The position numbers were made by a program, and so were the translations under genes. A stretch of DNA of 64,000 nt from NCBI GenBank assembly GCA_963774945.1, contig CAVZHA010000027.1, positions 2,046,001 to 2,110,000 of the forward strand, written 5' to 3'. This document shows, in pieces, positions 17,521 through 27,941 of the stretch. The stretch's first letter is position 1. Every line of letters begins with the position of its first letter. The notes beneath the pieces are model-generated. The model ran no database searches. It was not told the DNA's origin and saw nothing but the letters and a program-made list of their open reading frames with translations. Source of the stretch: Trebonia sp963774945. Lineage in GTDB: Bacteria; Actinomycetota; Actinomycetes; Streptosporangiales; Streptosporangiaceae.

Positions 17521-18483
17521 TCAGCCTTCGCCGGAGATGGCGGTGAGGGCGGCCAGGCCGCTACCGCCCTCGCCGCGGCTGAGGAGGCGGTAGCCGAGGT
17601 AGCCGACGACCACGATGATCAGTGACATCGCCAGCATGATGGAGCCGAGCGCGTTGAGCGCGGGGCCGCCGTTGCCGCCGTGCTGAGTGGAGTAGATGAT
17701 CACGGACATCGGGGTGTTGCCCGCGCTCGAGGAGAGCAGGTCGACGATCACGAAGTCGTCGATCACGCCCGAGAAGACCAGCACCGCGCTAGCGAAGATG
17801 GCCGGGGCGAGCAGCGGCAGCAGCACCCGGCGGGCGACCTGGAACTGGTTCGCGCCGAGGTCGGCGGCGGCCTCCTCGTAGTGGCGGCCGATCGTGACCA
17901 GGCGGGCCTGCACGACGATCGCAGGCCAGCTCACGTTCCAGGTGACCAGGCCGAGCACCTCGGCCACGGTGCCCAGGTGGACCGAGCTGAACAGGGTGGT
18001 GAAGACGAAGAACATCGACACGCCGAAGATCAGCTCGGGGATCACGTAGGACAAGATCATCACGAAGTTGAAGGTGGCCGGGATCGGGCCGCGCCAGCGG
18101 TTGATGCCGAGCGCGAACGCGACGCCGAGCGGCACCGCGATGATCGTGGTGAGCACCGACAGCCGGACGGTCTGGATCACGGCGGCGTGCAGCTGCGGGT
18201 CGTGCAGCACCGAGTTGACCGGGTCGCTGAAGTACCAGCGCCAGGAGAAGCCCTGCCAGCTCGACTGCGAGCGGCCGTTGTTGAACGAGAACAGCACCGC
18301 GATCGCGATCGGGACCAGCGACCAGATCAGGTAGAGCCAGGTGAACCCCTCGAGGAACCAGGGGTGACGCCACGGGTTGCGCCAGAACGGGCGCAGCCGT
18401 CGGCTCTTCGCGGTCGCGGGCGCCGGAGCGGCGGCGGCGGGCGCGTCGGCGGCGGGGGCAGGGGTGGCGGCGGGCGCGGTCAC
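17521..18483 (-). CDS. ABC permease, PotC-like
   Basis: Inner-membrane permease of about 320 residues. After an Ala/Pro-rich cytoplasmic head (residues 1-25) come six hydrophobic segments; the coupling loop that contacts the ATPase is EEAAADLGANQFQVARRVLLP, the EAA motif. Start is the GTG at 18483, whose bases overlap the TGA of the upstream permease (GTGA), so both are translated together. It forms the heterodimer with the next gene. It shares the operator before the binding-protein gene through one transcript, 20.6 to 17.5 kb. Confidence 0.88.
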   Translation of the reverse strand: MTAPAATPAPAADAPAAAAPAPATAKSRRLRPFWRNPWRHPWFLEGFTWLYLIWSLVPIAIAVLFSFNNGRSQSSWQGFSWRWYFSDPVNSVLHDPQLHAAVIQTVRLSVLTTIIAVPLGVAFALGINRWRGPIPATFNFVMILSYVIPELIFGVSMFFVFTTLFSSVHLGTVAEVLGLVTWNVSWPAIVVQARLVTIGRHYEEAAADLGANQFQVARRVLLPLLAPAIFASAVLVFSGVIDDFVIVDLLSSSAGNTPMSVIIYSTQHGGNGGPALNALGSIMLAMSLIIVVVGYLGYRLLSRGEGGSGLAALTAISGEG

Positions 18484-19367
18484 TGGCTGGCCTCCCGGTT
18501 GGTGGCGATCACGTAGTAGACCATCGGGATCAGCAGGACGACCAGCAGCATCAGCGAGAGCACCGCGCCCTGGCCCTCCAGGCCGGGGGTGCCGAGCTGG
18601 CCCTGGATGAGGTTGCCGACCATCGAGGTGGACGCCGCGCCGGACAGCATCTGGTTGGTGTAGTAGTCGCCCAGCATCGGCAGCACCGTGATCAGCAGGC
18701 CGGTCAGGATCGGCTGGCGCGACAGCGGCAGCGTCACGTGCACGAACGTGCGGAACCGGCCGAGGCCGAGGTCGCGGCCGGCCTCGAGCAGGGCCGGGTC
18801 GATCCGGTCGAGGCCCGCGTACAGCACGATGATCAGGTACGGGATGTAGCCGTAGACGAGGCCGAGCACCACCGTCGCCGATTCGCCGCCGAGCCAGTTG
18901 ACCGGGGAGATGCCGACCCAGCCGAGCGCCTTGTTCACGTAGCCGCCGGTGGAGAGCAGGTCGATCCAGGCCAGCATCCGCATCATGTAGCTGATCCAGA
19001 ACGGCGCGATCAGCAGGACCAGGAACAGCGCCTTGCGGCGGCCGGCGAACCGGGCCACGAAGTACGCCGCCGGGTAGCCGATCAGCAGGCACAGCAGCGA
19101 GGCGATGGCGGTGTAGACGAGCGTGCGGACGATGATCGGGCCGGCGAAGGCCGAGCCGCCGAAGATGTCGCGCCACACGTCGATGACGGCCGACGACGAC
19201 CAGTCGAGCGGGTTCCAGACCGCGACCGGTGACTCGATGAGCTGGTCAAGCTTGCCCATCCCGATCGCGAGGACCGCGTACACCGGCACGATGAACAGCA
19301 CCAGCAGCCACAGGATCCCGGGCAGGGCGAGCGCGATCCAGAAGGCGTTCTTCCGCGTCTTGTTCAT
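18480..19367 (-). CDS. ABC permease, PotB-like
   Basis: Inner-membrane permease of 295 residues with six hydrophobic segments, beginning NAFWIALALPGILWLLVLFIVP. The region WISYMMRMLAWIDLL and the EAA loop LLEAGRDLGLGRFRTFVHVTLP are those of spermidine/putrescine-type permeases. Intact frame. It lies 13 bases after the binding-protein gene and overlaps the next permease by four bases, giving the order binding protein, permease, permease. The ATPase is encoded apart, after tetR. Confidence 0.88.
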   Translation of the reverse strand: MNKTRKNAFWIALALPGILWLLVLFIVPVYAVLAIGMGKLDQLIESPVAVWNPLDWSSSAVIDVWRDIFGGSAFAGPIIVRTLVYTAIASLLCLLIGYPAAYFVARFAGRRKALFLVLLIAPFWISYMMRMLAWIDLLSTGGYVNKALGWVGISPVNWLGGESATVVLGLVYGYIPYLIIVLYAGLDRIDPALLEAGRDLGLGRFRTFVHVTLPLSRQPILTGLLITVLPMLGDYYTNQMLSGAASTSMVGNLIQGQLGTPGLEGQGAVLSLMLLVVLLIPMVYYVIATNREASQ

Positions 19368-19380
19368 GATCGCCCCTCCC

Positions 19381-20597
19381 CTACATCCCGTTGCTGACCA
19401 CGAGCCAGGCCTGCTGCCAGAGCGCGTCCGCGTCGACCGGGAGCTGGAGCTCGAACAGGCCCTGGCGGAAGTTCGTCGGCGTCACCACCGTCGAGGTGAG
19501 CGACGGCGGCAGGATCTGCTCCTTGACCAGCACCTGCGGCGTCACCCCGGTCAGCGGCTGCATGTAGCCGTTCCAGGAGATGTTCTCGAGCGCGTTCGGC
19601 AGGTCGAGCAGGTAGTTGAGGAACAGGTGGCCGAGCACCGGGCTGGCGGCCGACTTCAGCACCACCATCGTGTCGTTGTTGACCGGGCAGCGGCCGTCGG
19701 TCGGCACCCAGTAGCCGACCACGTCGACGTTGACGCCCTTGGGCATGTAGGACGCGGCGGCGGCCATGTCGCCCGACCAGGCGTTGGTGATCCAGGTCTG
19801 GCCGCCGGGGACGTCGGAGTAGTCGGTGTTGGCGATGCCGCAGGTTGACCAGGCCGCTCAGGTCCTGGAGCGACTGCCTGGCCAGGTCGATCTGCCGGTA
19901 GTCGGTGGTGTTGAGGTTGAAGATGCCGTTCTTCATCAGCCCCAGGCAGATGCCCTCGCGGTAGTCGTCGAGGATCGCCACCCGGCCCCGGTACTTGGGC
20001 TGCCACGGCATCGTCCACGGGTTCGCCATCGCGTAGGGGTTCTCGTGCACCAGGTCCTTACGCCAGCTGATCCCGGTCGTGTAGATCGTGTACGGGACCG
20101 TGTACTGCCAGTTCTGGTCGTAGAAGGGGTTGGTGTAGTCGGGCCAGGCCTGGGCGATGTTCGGGATGTAGGAGTGGTTCAGCGGCTGGACCAGCTGGCC
20201 CTCGACGAGCTGGCCCATGCGTGTCGGGGGTCGCGCCGATGAGGATGTCGTAGGAGAGCCCGCTGCGCAGCTTGGACAGCGCCTCGTCCATCGTGTCGAA
20301 CGTGGTGAGCTGCACCTTGCACTTGTACTTCTTCGCGAAGGCGTTGACGCAGGCCTGGTTGATGTAGGCGGTCCAGATGAACACCTGGAGGGTCGCGTCC
20401 CGCTCGGGCGCCAGGCCCGGCTTGATCGCGGTGTTGCCGGCGAAGACCGGCCATTGCACCGGATTGCTCGGCCGGGGCAGCGGCAGCGTGCCCGAGCCGG
20501 TCAGGTCCGACGCGCAGCCGGTCAGCGCGCCGCCCGCGCCGAGCGCCGCGAGCGCGGACAGGCCGACGCCGCCCTTCAGGAACCGACGGCGCGGCAC
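19381..20597 (-). CDS. ABC substrate-binding lipoprotein, PotD-like (two frameshifts)
   Basis: Extracytoplasmic binding protein of about 405 residues. The start region reads MPRRRFLKGGVGLSALAALG then GAGGALTGCASD: a twin-arginine motif and a lipobox LTGC, so it is exported by Tat and lipid-anchored. I chose GTG 20597 for this reason; the longer frame would place the operator inside the gene. Frame changes are near 20219 (an extra C in ACGCATG; mended it gives TPDTMGQLVEG) and near 19847 (an extra C; mended LVNCGIANTD). The fold is solute-binding type 1. Polyamine or other amine ligands are likely from the class; exact ligand unknown. Confidence 0.82.
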
Positions 20598-20663
20598 GCC
20601 GTGGCCCTGCCAGCCTTCACGCGGGTGTACCAACGGCCGTCTCCCTGACGCTGGCGCGACCTT

Positions 20664-20679
20664 GACTGAATGTTCGGTC
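20664..20679 (+). promoter_or_regulatory. TetR-type operator before the transporter operon
   Basis: GACTGAATGTTCGGTC, a near-palindrome 67 bases upstream of the binding-protein start. A TTG at 20681 would overlap it and is not the likely start. Confidence 0.7.
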
Positions 20680-20769
20680 AATTAGACTCCCCGACCGACG
20701 CCGGCCGCAAGATTTCGTCTGTTAAGAATGCATTGCGCTGTTATCTCCGGGCATCATCGTTTCTTTCGC

Positions 20770-22134
20770 CTAGCCGCTTATCGCGGCGGCGAATGACCGG
20801 AAGTTCGCGACAAGTCGGTCGATGTCCGATTCATCGTGCTGGACGGAGATCAGCCACTGCTCGACCTTGCCCCACGGGGGCAGGAAGACCCCGCCGTTGT
20901 GCTGGAACAGCCAGTGCGCGTGGCTCATCGAGTCGTCGATCGCCAGGAAGCTCGCGGTAGTCGCGGACCTGCGCCCGCCCCGAACACCACGCAGCCCTTG
21001 GCGCCCGCGGTCACCACCCGCCCGTTCATCCCGAAGCTCGTCGATGACCGCGCCGATCCCCTCGGCCGCGCGCGCCCGCAGCCGCTCGATCCGCTGATAG
21101 GCCTCCTCGGTCGCGACCTCGGTCAGCATCGCGCGCGCGGCCGCCATCGCCAGCGGGTTGCCGTTGAAGGTGCCGACCATCTCGTAGCCGCCGCCGGCGA
21201 CGTGCTCCATCAGCTCGGCGCTGCCGCCGACGGCGGCGACCGCCACTCCCCCGCCGAGCGCCTTGGCCAGGCAGACGAGGTCCGGCGTGACGCCCGAGAG
21301 CGGCGGTGACCCCGCCCGGGCCGACCGTGAGGCCGGTCTTGACCTCGTCGAAGGTGAGCAGCGCGCCGCGCGAGTGCAGCAGGTCGCGCAGGCCGGCCAG
21401 GTAGCCGGGGAGCGGCGGGATGATGCCGGCGTTCATCATGATCGGCTCGACGATCATGCCCGCGATCTGCCCCGGGTGCTCGTCGAGCAGCCGGGCCACG
21501 CTGTCCAGGTCGTTGAACGTCGCGACCAGCGTGAGGTCGGTGATCGCGGCCGGGATGCCGGTGGAGGACGGGACCTGGTGGGGCGATCGCGCGGGCCGGC
21601 CTCGTCCGGGTCGGGCATCACCGAGACCTGGACCGAGTCGTGGTGGCCGTGGTAGCCGCCCTCGACCTTGATGATCAGGTCGCGGCCGGTGTAGGAGCGC
21701 ATCAGGTGGACGGCGTCCATGGTCGCCTCGGTGCCCGAGTTGGCGAACCGCCAGCGCGGCAGGCCCCAGCGGCGGGCCAGCTCGCCCGCCACCACGATCG
21801 CGTCCTCGGTCGGCTGGGCGAAGTGGGTGCCCCGGCCGACCTGGTCGCGCACCGCCCGGACGATCGCCGGGTGCGCGTGGCCGGCCAGGGCCGCGCCGTA
21901 GCCGCCGTGCAGGTCCACGTACTCGTTGCCGTCGGCGTCGTAGACCTTGGCGCCGACGCCGTGGCTGAGCCAGACCGGCTGCGGCTGGGTGATCTGCCAG
22001 CTCGAGGTGACGCCGCCGGCCAGCACGTTCCTGGCCCGGGCGGCCAGCACGGCCGATTTCGGCTGCCGCTTGACGAAGATCGATTCCTGGTCGGCGATGA
22101 TGTCGGCGAGTCTGCTGTTGGCCGTGGTGAGCAC
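20770..22134 (-). CDS. Class III aminotransferase, glutamate-1-semialdehyde aminomutase-like (about four frameshifts)
   Basis: PLP enzyme of about 455 residues. Landmarks in order: GVTSSWQITQPQPVWLSHG, DADGNEYVDLHGGYGAALAG, FANSGTEATMDAVHLMRSYT, KVEGGYHGHHDSV, FDEVKTGLT, and LAKALGGG with the Schiff-base Lys. SFLAIDDSMSHAHWLFQHNG and GVFLPPWGKVEQWLISVQHD at the end define an actinobacterial subfamily. Shifts occur near 21600, 21305, 21040 and 20952; the last is an extra C in GAGCTTC. Start GTG 22134 is preceded by GGAAGAGG. Two operators lie upstream. With the amine importer this is the likely deamination step of the pathway; true aminomutase activity is improbable. Confidence 0.8.
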
Positions 22135-22160
22135 GGTGGCGCCTCTTCCGGAGCTTGACT

Positions 22161-22176
22161 GACTGAATATTCATTC
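22161..22176 (+). promoter_or_regulatory. TetR-type operator, aminotransferase-proximal
   Basis: GACTGAATATTCATTC, diverged in one arm, 27 bases before the aminotransferase start. Confidence 0.6.
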
Positions 22177-22183
22177 AATCCTT

Positions 22184-22199
22184 GACTGAATGTTCAGTC
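22184..22199 (+). promoter_or_regulatory. TetR-type operator between aminotransferase and peroxidase
   Basis: GACTGAATGTTCAGTC. It lies 23 bases from the neighbouring site centre to centre, suggesting two dimers side by side on the DNA, and 56 bases before the divergent peroxidase. Confidence 0.7.
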
Positions 22200-22254
22200 T
22201 AAGCCTGCCGCCCGGTCGACGGCAAGGACGGCCGGGGCCGGTAGCGTTTGACGC

Positions 22255-22744
<490 letters not shown>

Positions 22745-22820
22745 GCTCGGCGGTGATGGCCGAACTGGCCAGTCAGGCCGAGAACGAGTGGCAGCGCGAG
22801 CTGGTTTATTAAGCCTCCCT

Positions 22821-22852
22821 GCTCCCCGCTCCCCGCTCCCCGCTCCCCGCTC
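22821..22852. repeat. Heptamer tandem repeat GCTCCCC x4.5
   Basis: Four exact copies plus four bases, ending at the stop codon of the HNH gene. The sequence is C-rich and lies between two converging genes. Confidence 0.7.
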
Positions 22853-25253
22853 AGACTGGGTATTGCTTGGGTCCTTGGGTGTAGGTGCGGCCGCGGGGGG
22901 TGGTCCACTGGTGCCAGCCGGGTTGGGGCTGGGTGACGCTCCAGCCCGGCGATTGCTTGACCCGGTGGCATTTGCGGCTTCGGGCTCCTGCGTTGCACGC
23001 GCAGGTCCGGCCGCCTCGGTCGTACGGGACCGCATGCTCGAAATCACTTTCCCTTGCGTGGCGGTTACAGGGCGGGAACGTGCACGTGTAGTCGCGGATC
23101 TGGACGAGGTGGCGGAGGACCGCGTTGGGCTTGTAAGCGTGCGACTCGTTGCGGTGATCGCAGTCGAACGTCGGCATGGGCTCCAGGTTCGCACGTGAAC
23201 TCCAGGCCGCTGGGGAGGGTGAGCGACCAGGACGCCGCACCAGTCCGGATCGCCGGCGGGCGGGCCGGCGGCCGCGGCGGGCGAACGCGCCAGGCGAGTC
23301 GCCCAGCTGCCCGGGTGGCCCCGGTGGTCCGGGTGGGCCCGGTGGTCCGGGTGGCCCTGGTTCCGGCCGCGCGCGTAGTTGCTGCTAGGCGCGCTGGTGG
23401 TGATGGTGAGGTTGATCCGGGCCGGGAGCGCGCACGAGCGGCGGGGCGGGACCGCGGGGCGATCGGGCGGCGGCCGGCCGGGTTTGACGCAGCCGTGGCC
23501 GATCGCGATGCCGTCGGAGGTGGTGACGGTGACGCAGATGGTGGTGTACGGGCTGCGGGCCGCGGTGGCGGCGAGGGCGCGGCACAAGGCGGGGTCGAGG
23601 GTGCCGAGGCCGTGTCCCTCGCCGGGCCGCTCGGCGAGGCCGAGGAGGGTGGCGAGCGGGATGCACCAGGTCGGTCAGGTCCGCTGGGGGCCCGTCGGGG
23701 GGCCGCAGGAACGGCGATCGCGGCGCGGGCGGGGCGGTATCTGGACGGTGGTCGTCGCCGGCTGGCCCTCTCCGCCGAGACCGGGATCGGGACCGGGTTC
23801 ACCGGTGACCGGCGGGCGGGCCGCCGCGGTCGGCGGCGCGGGCCAGCGCCGCCGGCGCCCGGCCCCGCGTTCCCGCCGGGACGGCCGCGACCGGGTGGCT
23901 CGCTGCCGTCTCGCGGGCTGCCCCTGCCGGGGCCGCCGTAACCCGGTTCGCCGGTGCCCGGGCCGTCGTCACCAGGTTCCGGTTCGCCGGTGCCGGGTTC
24001 GTCGTCGTCGGGGAAGTGGCGTCGTCGGGCGGCGCGCACCGGCCGTCGCACTCGTCGCAAGGGCAGTCGGACCCGCCCCGGCCGACCGCTGCGTCCGGGA
24101 TGCCCGGGGCGTCGGGCGCCTCGTCGTCGTCGGGGGCGTCGTCGTCCGGGGCGTCGTCGTCCGGGCTGAGCAGCCCGTAGGCGATCCGATCCTGAGCGGC
24201 GACGTCGTTGAGGATGTCGAGGTAGGCGGTCGCGCGGAGGCTGGTCCATCCGCTCCTTCGGGAACGCCCTGGACTCCTTGTACACGCCGGGCGCGGGCGT
24301 TGACGTTGCGCGAGCGCGGCCAGCGTCTGGTCGGCCGGCAGGTCGCGGCCGGACAGCGCGGCGGCGCCGGACCGCTCGCGGAACATCGTCGACCCGGGAC
24401 GAGGCGCTTCTCCGCCGCCCTGCGGCGCCGCTCGGCCAGGCTCCGGGTCGACGCTCGGCGCGATCGCGGTCGCGAGCCGCTCGACCTGGGTGTAGGTCTT
24501 GCGCGGGCGGCTCGGTCAGCTCCGGGACGATCAGCAACTCCTCCGCCCGGCGCAGTTCTCGTCGGACAAGCTCCTCGAAGACCTCGGCGACCAGCCGGGC
24601 CCGCGGCAGCGTCGAGCGTCGCCGTCCCTGAGCAGCGGCTCCGATCGCCGGGCAGGCGGGCGCCGAGCTCCCACGCGGCCTGGGCCGTCTTGCCCGCCGA
24701 CGGCGCCGACACCGCCAGCGCGAGGGCAGATCTCGTGGACCAGCGACGTCGTCCCACTCATCGGGCAGGTCGCCGTGCCGGGACCGGCCCAGGAACGCCG
24801 GGTCGTCGTCGCGGATCAACGCGCGGATCACCCCGAGCATGCCCGCGCCCGCCCACGACTGGAGCGACGGCGATCGCGGCGCAGCAGGCCGATCAGCTCC
24901 TGGCCGGTCGCAGCGCTGCACCGCCAGTCCGGGCCCGCCGCCGGGCGACGGCGGCGGCCAGCTCGGGCCCGGCGCATGCGGTGATCCCAGACGCCGCCTG
25001 GGGCGAACCCGGCCAGCAGCTCCTCCCGCTCCTTGGCCGCGCCGAGGGTGCCTTCCAATGCGTCCCAGGGGCCGAAGACGCTCTCGCCGTCGTCACCGTC
25101 GCCGATCCCACCATCGGCGCCCGGGGAACCAGAACTGGCAGCGCCGGGGCCGGGGCCGGGGCCGGGAGAGCCCGCACCGGGGTGGGAGGAGTCCGGGGGC
25201 TGCGAGCCGGCCGGGCGGTCGTTCTCCGGGTCTTGACCTGACTCCTGTTCCAT
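22851..25253 (-). pseudogene. DUF222/HNH endonuclease-like protein, many frameshifts
   Basis: About 2.4 kb of a 13E12-type protein. The start at 25253 has a strong GGGGAGGGGG upstream, and the first 70 residues are a Pro/Gly/Asp-rich head followed by ALEGTLGAAKEREELLAGF. The C-terminal HNH nuclease is clear in the last frame: CTFPPCNRHARESDFEHAVP, YDRGGRTCACNAGARSRKCH and the end GWHQWTTPRGRTY. Between them the frame changes at least six times, more often than in any other gene here apart from the jet genes, and Asp/Glu-rich repeats interrupt the middle. Either sequence errors in low-complexity DNA or true decay. The family is often multicopy and its role is unknown. Confidence 0.7.
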
Positions 25254-25384
25254 CCGGCCCCCTCCCCTTTATTATCGTTAAGACTTATAATCGAATAATA
25301 TCTCGCACCAGTGACAGATGACTCCGGAAAAGGCTTACCAAATGGACACACTTACCTAACCCCGGGCTGGCTGCTGTCCCGGGC

Positions 25385-25560
25385 TGGATTTGGGCGGGGA
25401 GCGCCGGCGAAGGCGAGGTCCCATTCTGGTGTGGCGGGCCCGGCGAATTCCCAGTCGAAGAACCCGGCCAGCCTGCCCTGGTGGGTGCCAGACGGCGTTG
25501 CAGGGGGCGGCGTCGCTATTCCGCCCGGCCCTTGGACGAAGTCGGTGACGGCCCGGGCTC
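25385..25560 (-). pseudogene. Aminoglycoside phosphotransferase (APH) fragment
   Basis: A short stretch reads GRLAGFFDWEFAGPATPEW then DLAFAGAPRPN on the minus strand, which is the DWE(D)FAGPGxxxWDLA loop of APH-family kinases holding the metal-binding Asp. Nothing upstream continues the kinase N-lobe, and a stop and the RibD_C gene follow. I read it as the tail of a lost kinase gene. Confidence 0.5.
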
Positions 25561-25564
25561 GGCG

Positions 25565-26118
25565 CTACTTGAGAACGCGGAACCGGAGGACGGTCAGGTC
25601 TCCCGACCGGGTGCTGTCGATCGGCTCCAGGTCGATGCGGCCCAGATCCGGGGCTGAGAGGAAGCGAACCCCGTCGCCGAGCAGCACCGGCAGGACGAAC
25701 ACCATGATCTCGTCCACCAGCCCGGCCCGCAGGCACTGGGCGGCGACGTCGGCCCCGAGGATCTCGAGGTTCTTGCCGCCGGCGGCGCGCAGGGCGATGG
25801 CGACCGCCTCCTCGATATCACCGGTCAGGAAGGTAACGCCAGGGACCGGCTCGGCCGGCGGCCGGTGGGTGAGGACGAACAGCGCCCCCGAGTCGTAGCC
25901 GGGCGCCTGTTCGTCGTTGTTCGGGTCGGCCATCCGGTCGCCCACATCGCTGGTCCGCCGTCCGACCAGCGCGGCCCCGGTCGCCGCCATGACGTCGGGG
26001 AACATGGTCTCGGCGCCGCCTGGCATGAAGTCGAAGATCCAGGCCATCGCGTCGCCGGGCCGGCGATGAACCCGTCGAGCGACATGCACCTGTTCACGAC
26101 CACCTTGCCGGTTGCCAT
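25565..26118 (-). CDS. Dihydrofolate reductase-like RibD_C protein (one frameshift)
   Basis: About 184 residues of the RibD C-terminal/DHFR-like fold, a family of NADPH-using reductases of uncertain role. N-terminal strand MATGKVVVNRCMSLDGFIAG lies in one frame, then AMAWIFDFMPGGAETMF, GAALVGRRTSDVGDRM, PVPGVTFLTGDIEEAVAIAL, GGKNLEILGADVAAQCL and GLVDEIMVFVLPVLLGDGVR in the next. The frame changes near 26060 within CGCCGGGCCGGCG. ATG 26118 is the likely start; GTG 26133 is an alternative. No partner gene is evident. Confidence 0.75.
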
Positions 26119-26290
26119 GCTCGCGTCGACCACCCTGCACCTCCGAAGGACCTTCGCCGGGCGTCATCCCGGCTGCGAATGAGGACGTTACGCGGGCCTG
26201 GATCTCATCGCCCCGATCTCATGGCCGCGCCGGTGAAATTGGGGTGCGAGCACATTGCGGGAGCGGTGGGGCGGGTTTAGCGTCCGCCCC

Positions 26291-27019
26291 ATGACGACAT
26301 TTGTTCTGGTGCACGGGGCGTGGGGCGGGTCGTGGGGCTTCCGTCTGGTCCGCAGGCCGCTGCGCGAGGCGGGACACGAGGTGTTCACCCCATCTCTGAC
26401 CGGCATCGGGGAACGCTCCCATCTGACGTCGCCGCAGGTCAACCTGTCCACCCACGTGCTCGACGTGGTGAACACGATCCTCTACGAGGACCTGACCGAC
26501 ATCGTGCTGCTCGGCTTCTCCTACGGCGGCATGGTCGTGACCGGCGCCCTCGAGCACGTCGCCGACCGGGTATCGCACCTGGTCTACCTGGACGCGTTCG
26601 TGCCCGCCGACGGCCAGTCGCTGGACGACCTGTCCGGCGCCGGGTACCGGCCGGGCGCGGTCGGGCCGGGGGCGACGTGGCTGGTGACGCCGCTGCCACG
26701 GCCGATGGAGGACGCCGCCGCGGCCGACTGGGCGGCCGCCCGCCGCTCACCCCACCCGGTCGGCTGCTTCACCGAGCCGGTCCGGCTGCAGCGGCCGCTG
26801 GAGGAGTTCCCCTTCACCCGGACGTACGTCAAGGCGACCCAGGAGCCCCGGCCGGCCGGGGGCGGACGCGGCTCCGCGTTCTGGGCGGCGGCCGATCACG
26901 CGAAGACCAGCCAGGACTGGCGCTACCGGGAGGTCGACAGCGACCACGTGATCGCGCTGAACCGCCCGGCCGACCTCGTCGCCCTGCTGCTCGAGCTGAC
27001 CGGCCGGCCAGCAACCTGA
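26291..27019 (+). CDS. Alpha/beta hydrolase, EstC/salicylate-esterase-like
   Basis: Hydrolase of 242 residues. The HG motif is TTFVLVHGAWGGSWGFRLV, the nucleophile elbow VLLGFSYGGMVV and the C-terminal catalytic His is in REVDSDHVIALNRP. This pattern (HGAWGGxW, short, no signal peptide) belongs to the hydroxynitrile lyase/methylesterase-like group common in actinobacteria. It ends two bases before the convergent LuxR gene. Intact frame; substrate unknown. Confidence 0.78.
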   Translation: MTTFVLVHGAWGGSWGFRLVRRPLREAGHEVFTPSLTGIGERSHLTSPQVNLSTHVLDVVNTILYEDLTDIVLLGFSYGGMVVTGALEHVADRVSHLVYLDAFVPADGQSLDDLSGAGYRPGAVGPGATWLVTPLPRPMEDAAAADWAAARRSPHPVGCFTEPVRLQRPLEEFPFTRTYVKATQEPRPAGGGRGSAFWAAADHAKTSQDWRYREVDSDHVIALNRPADLVALLLELTGRPAT

Positions 27020-27021
27020 CG

Positions 27022-27822
27022 CTAGTCGGGCGGTGCGTAGCGATCCTGCGCCGCCAGGTCGGGGAAGGCGCGCAGGACGGCGGCGGTGCGGCTGGAGACC
27101 TGAAGCCTGCCGTAGATGTTCTCCAGGTGCGTTCGCACCGTGCCCTCGGACAGGCCGAGACGACGGGCCACCTGCGCATTGGTGTGCCCATCGGCGACCA
27201 GGCGCAGCAGGTCCGACTGCCGGGGGGTGAGCGGGGAGCCCTGGGCGCGGCGGCGCTCGGCGTCGAGGTAGGCGTGGTGCAGGTGGGGGCGGAGCAAGGT
27301 GAGCAGGGCCCGGTCGCGCTCGGAGAAGTCCGGGCCGGAGAAGCGGAAGAGGTACAACCTGACGGTCCGGCCTGGTCCGCGGGCAGGCCCCGGCGGCTCT
27401 GGCAGGCAGAGCTGGAGCTCGTACTCGAGTCCCTGGGGCCGGTACACGTCGGCGTACATACCGCTGGAACGCCATTGCCGGGCGGAGTAGAAGTCCGCGA
27501 TCTTCACGACGCTGCGCAGGTCGCCGCTGCGGTCTGGGTAGCTGCAGGGCGCGCTGTCCCAGTAATGCCGCCAGTGGGCCCGGTCGATGTCCCCGCCCGG
27601 CTCCTCGTCGTCGCCCCCGTCAGGGACACCCTGGACGAACCAGTATCCCTGTCGTCTGCTGTCGAACCCCTCGAACTGCACCAAGTCGCAGCGGATCTGG
27701 TCCATGAGGTCGGTGAGCAGGGACAGCGGCAGGCCCTGGGCCGGCAGGTCCTCGCGGTCGGCGGTGACGATCGCCGCCAGCCTGCACAAGTCGGCTTCGC
27801 TAGCTGTCATCAGTGTGCTCAT
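27022..27822 (-). CDS. LuxR-family transcriptional regulator
   Basis: Regulator of 266 residues with a LuxR helix-turn-helix at residues 200-255 (LTPRQSDLLRLVADGHTNAQ, RRLGLSEGTVRTHLENIYGR). The N-terminal 190 residues do not look like a receiver domain; the weak PAS/GAF-like fold (YWFVQGVPDG, FYSARQWRSSGMYADVYRP) is shared by many actinobacterial orphan regulators. A small secreted protein gene is divergent with 119 bases between. The hydrolase converges on its stop. Confidence 0.82.
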   Translation of the reverse strand: MSTLMTASEADLCRLAAIVTADREDLPAQGLPLSLLTDLMDQIRCDLVQFEGFDSRRQGYWFVQGVPDGGDDEEPGGDIDRAHWRHYWDSAPCSYPDRSGDLRSVVKIADFYSARQWRSSGMYADVYRPQGLEYELQLCLPEPPGPARGPGRTVRLYLFRFSGPDFSERDRALLTLLRPHLHHAYLDAERRRAQGSPLTPRQSDLLRLVADGHTNAQVARRLGLSEGTVRTHLENIYGRLQVSSRTAAVLRAFPDLAAQDRYAPPD

Positions 27823-27941
27823 ACCGTCACGCTACGCCACGACCGGCCGGCCTCGGGATACGTAGATCCTCCGATGGCAGCCGGACCACCGGGCCGCCCA
27901 CACTGGACGTGACCGAGCAGCTAGCACCGAAGGAGATCGTC

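Noticed and set aside
20597..20681. Longer N-terminus of the binding protein from TTG 20681
   Set aside because: It would add 28 residues ahead of a perfect Tat/lipobox signal and would put the operator inside the coding sequence.
20770..22134. Haem-pathway glutamate-1-semialdehyde aminomutase
   Set aside because: The TetR operators, amine importer and subfamily-specific tail point to a catabolic aminotransferase; no hem genes are near.
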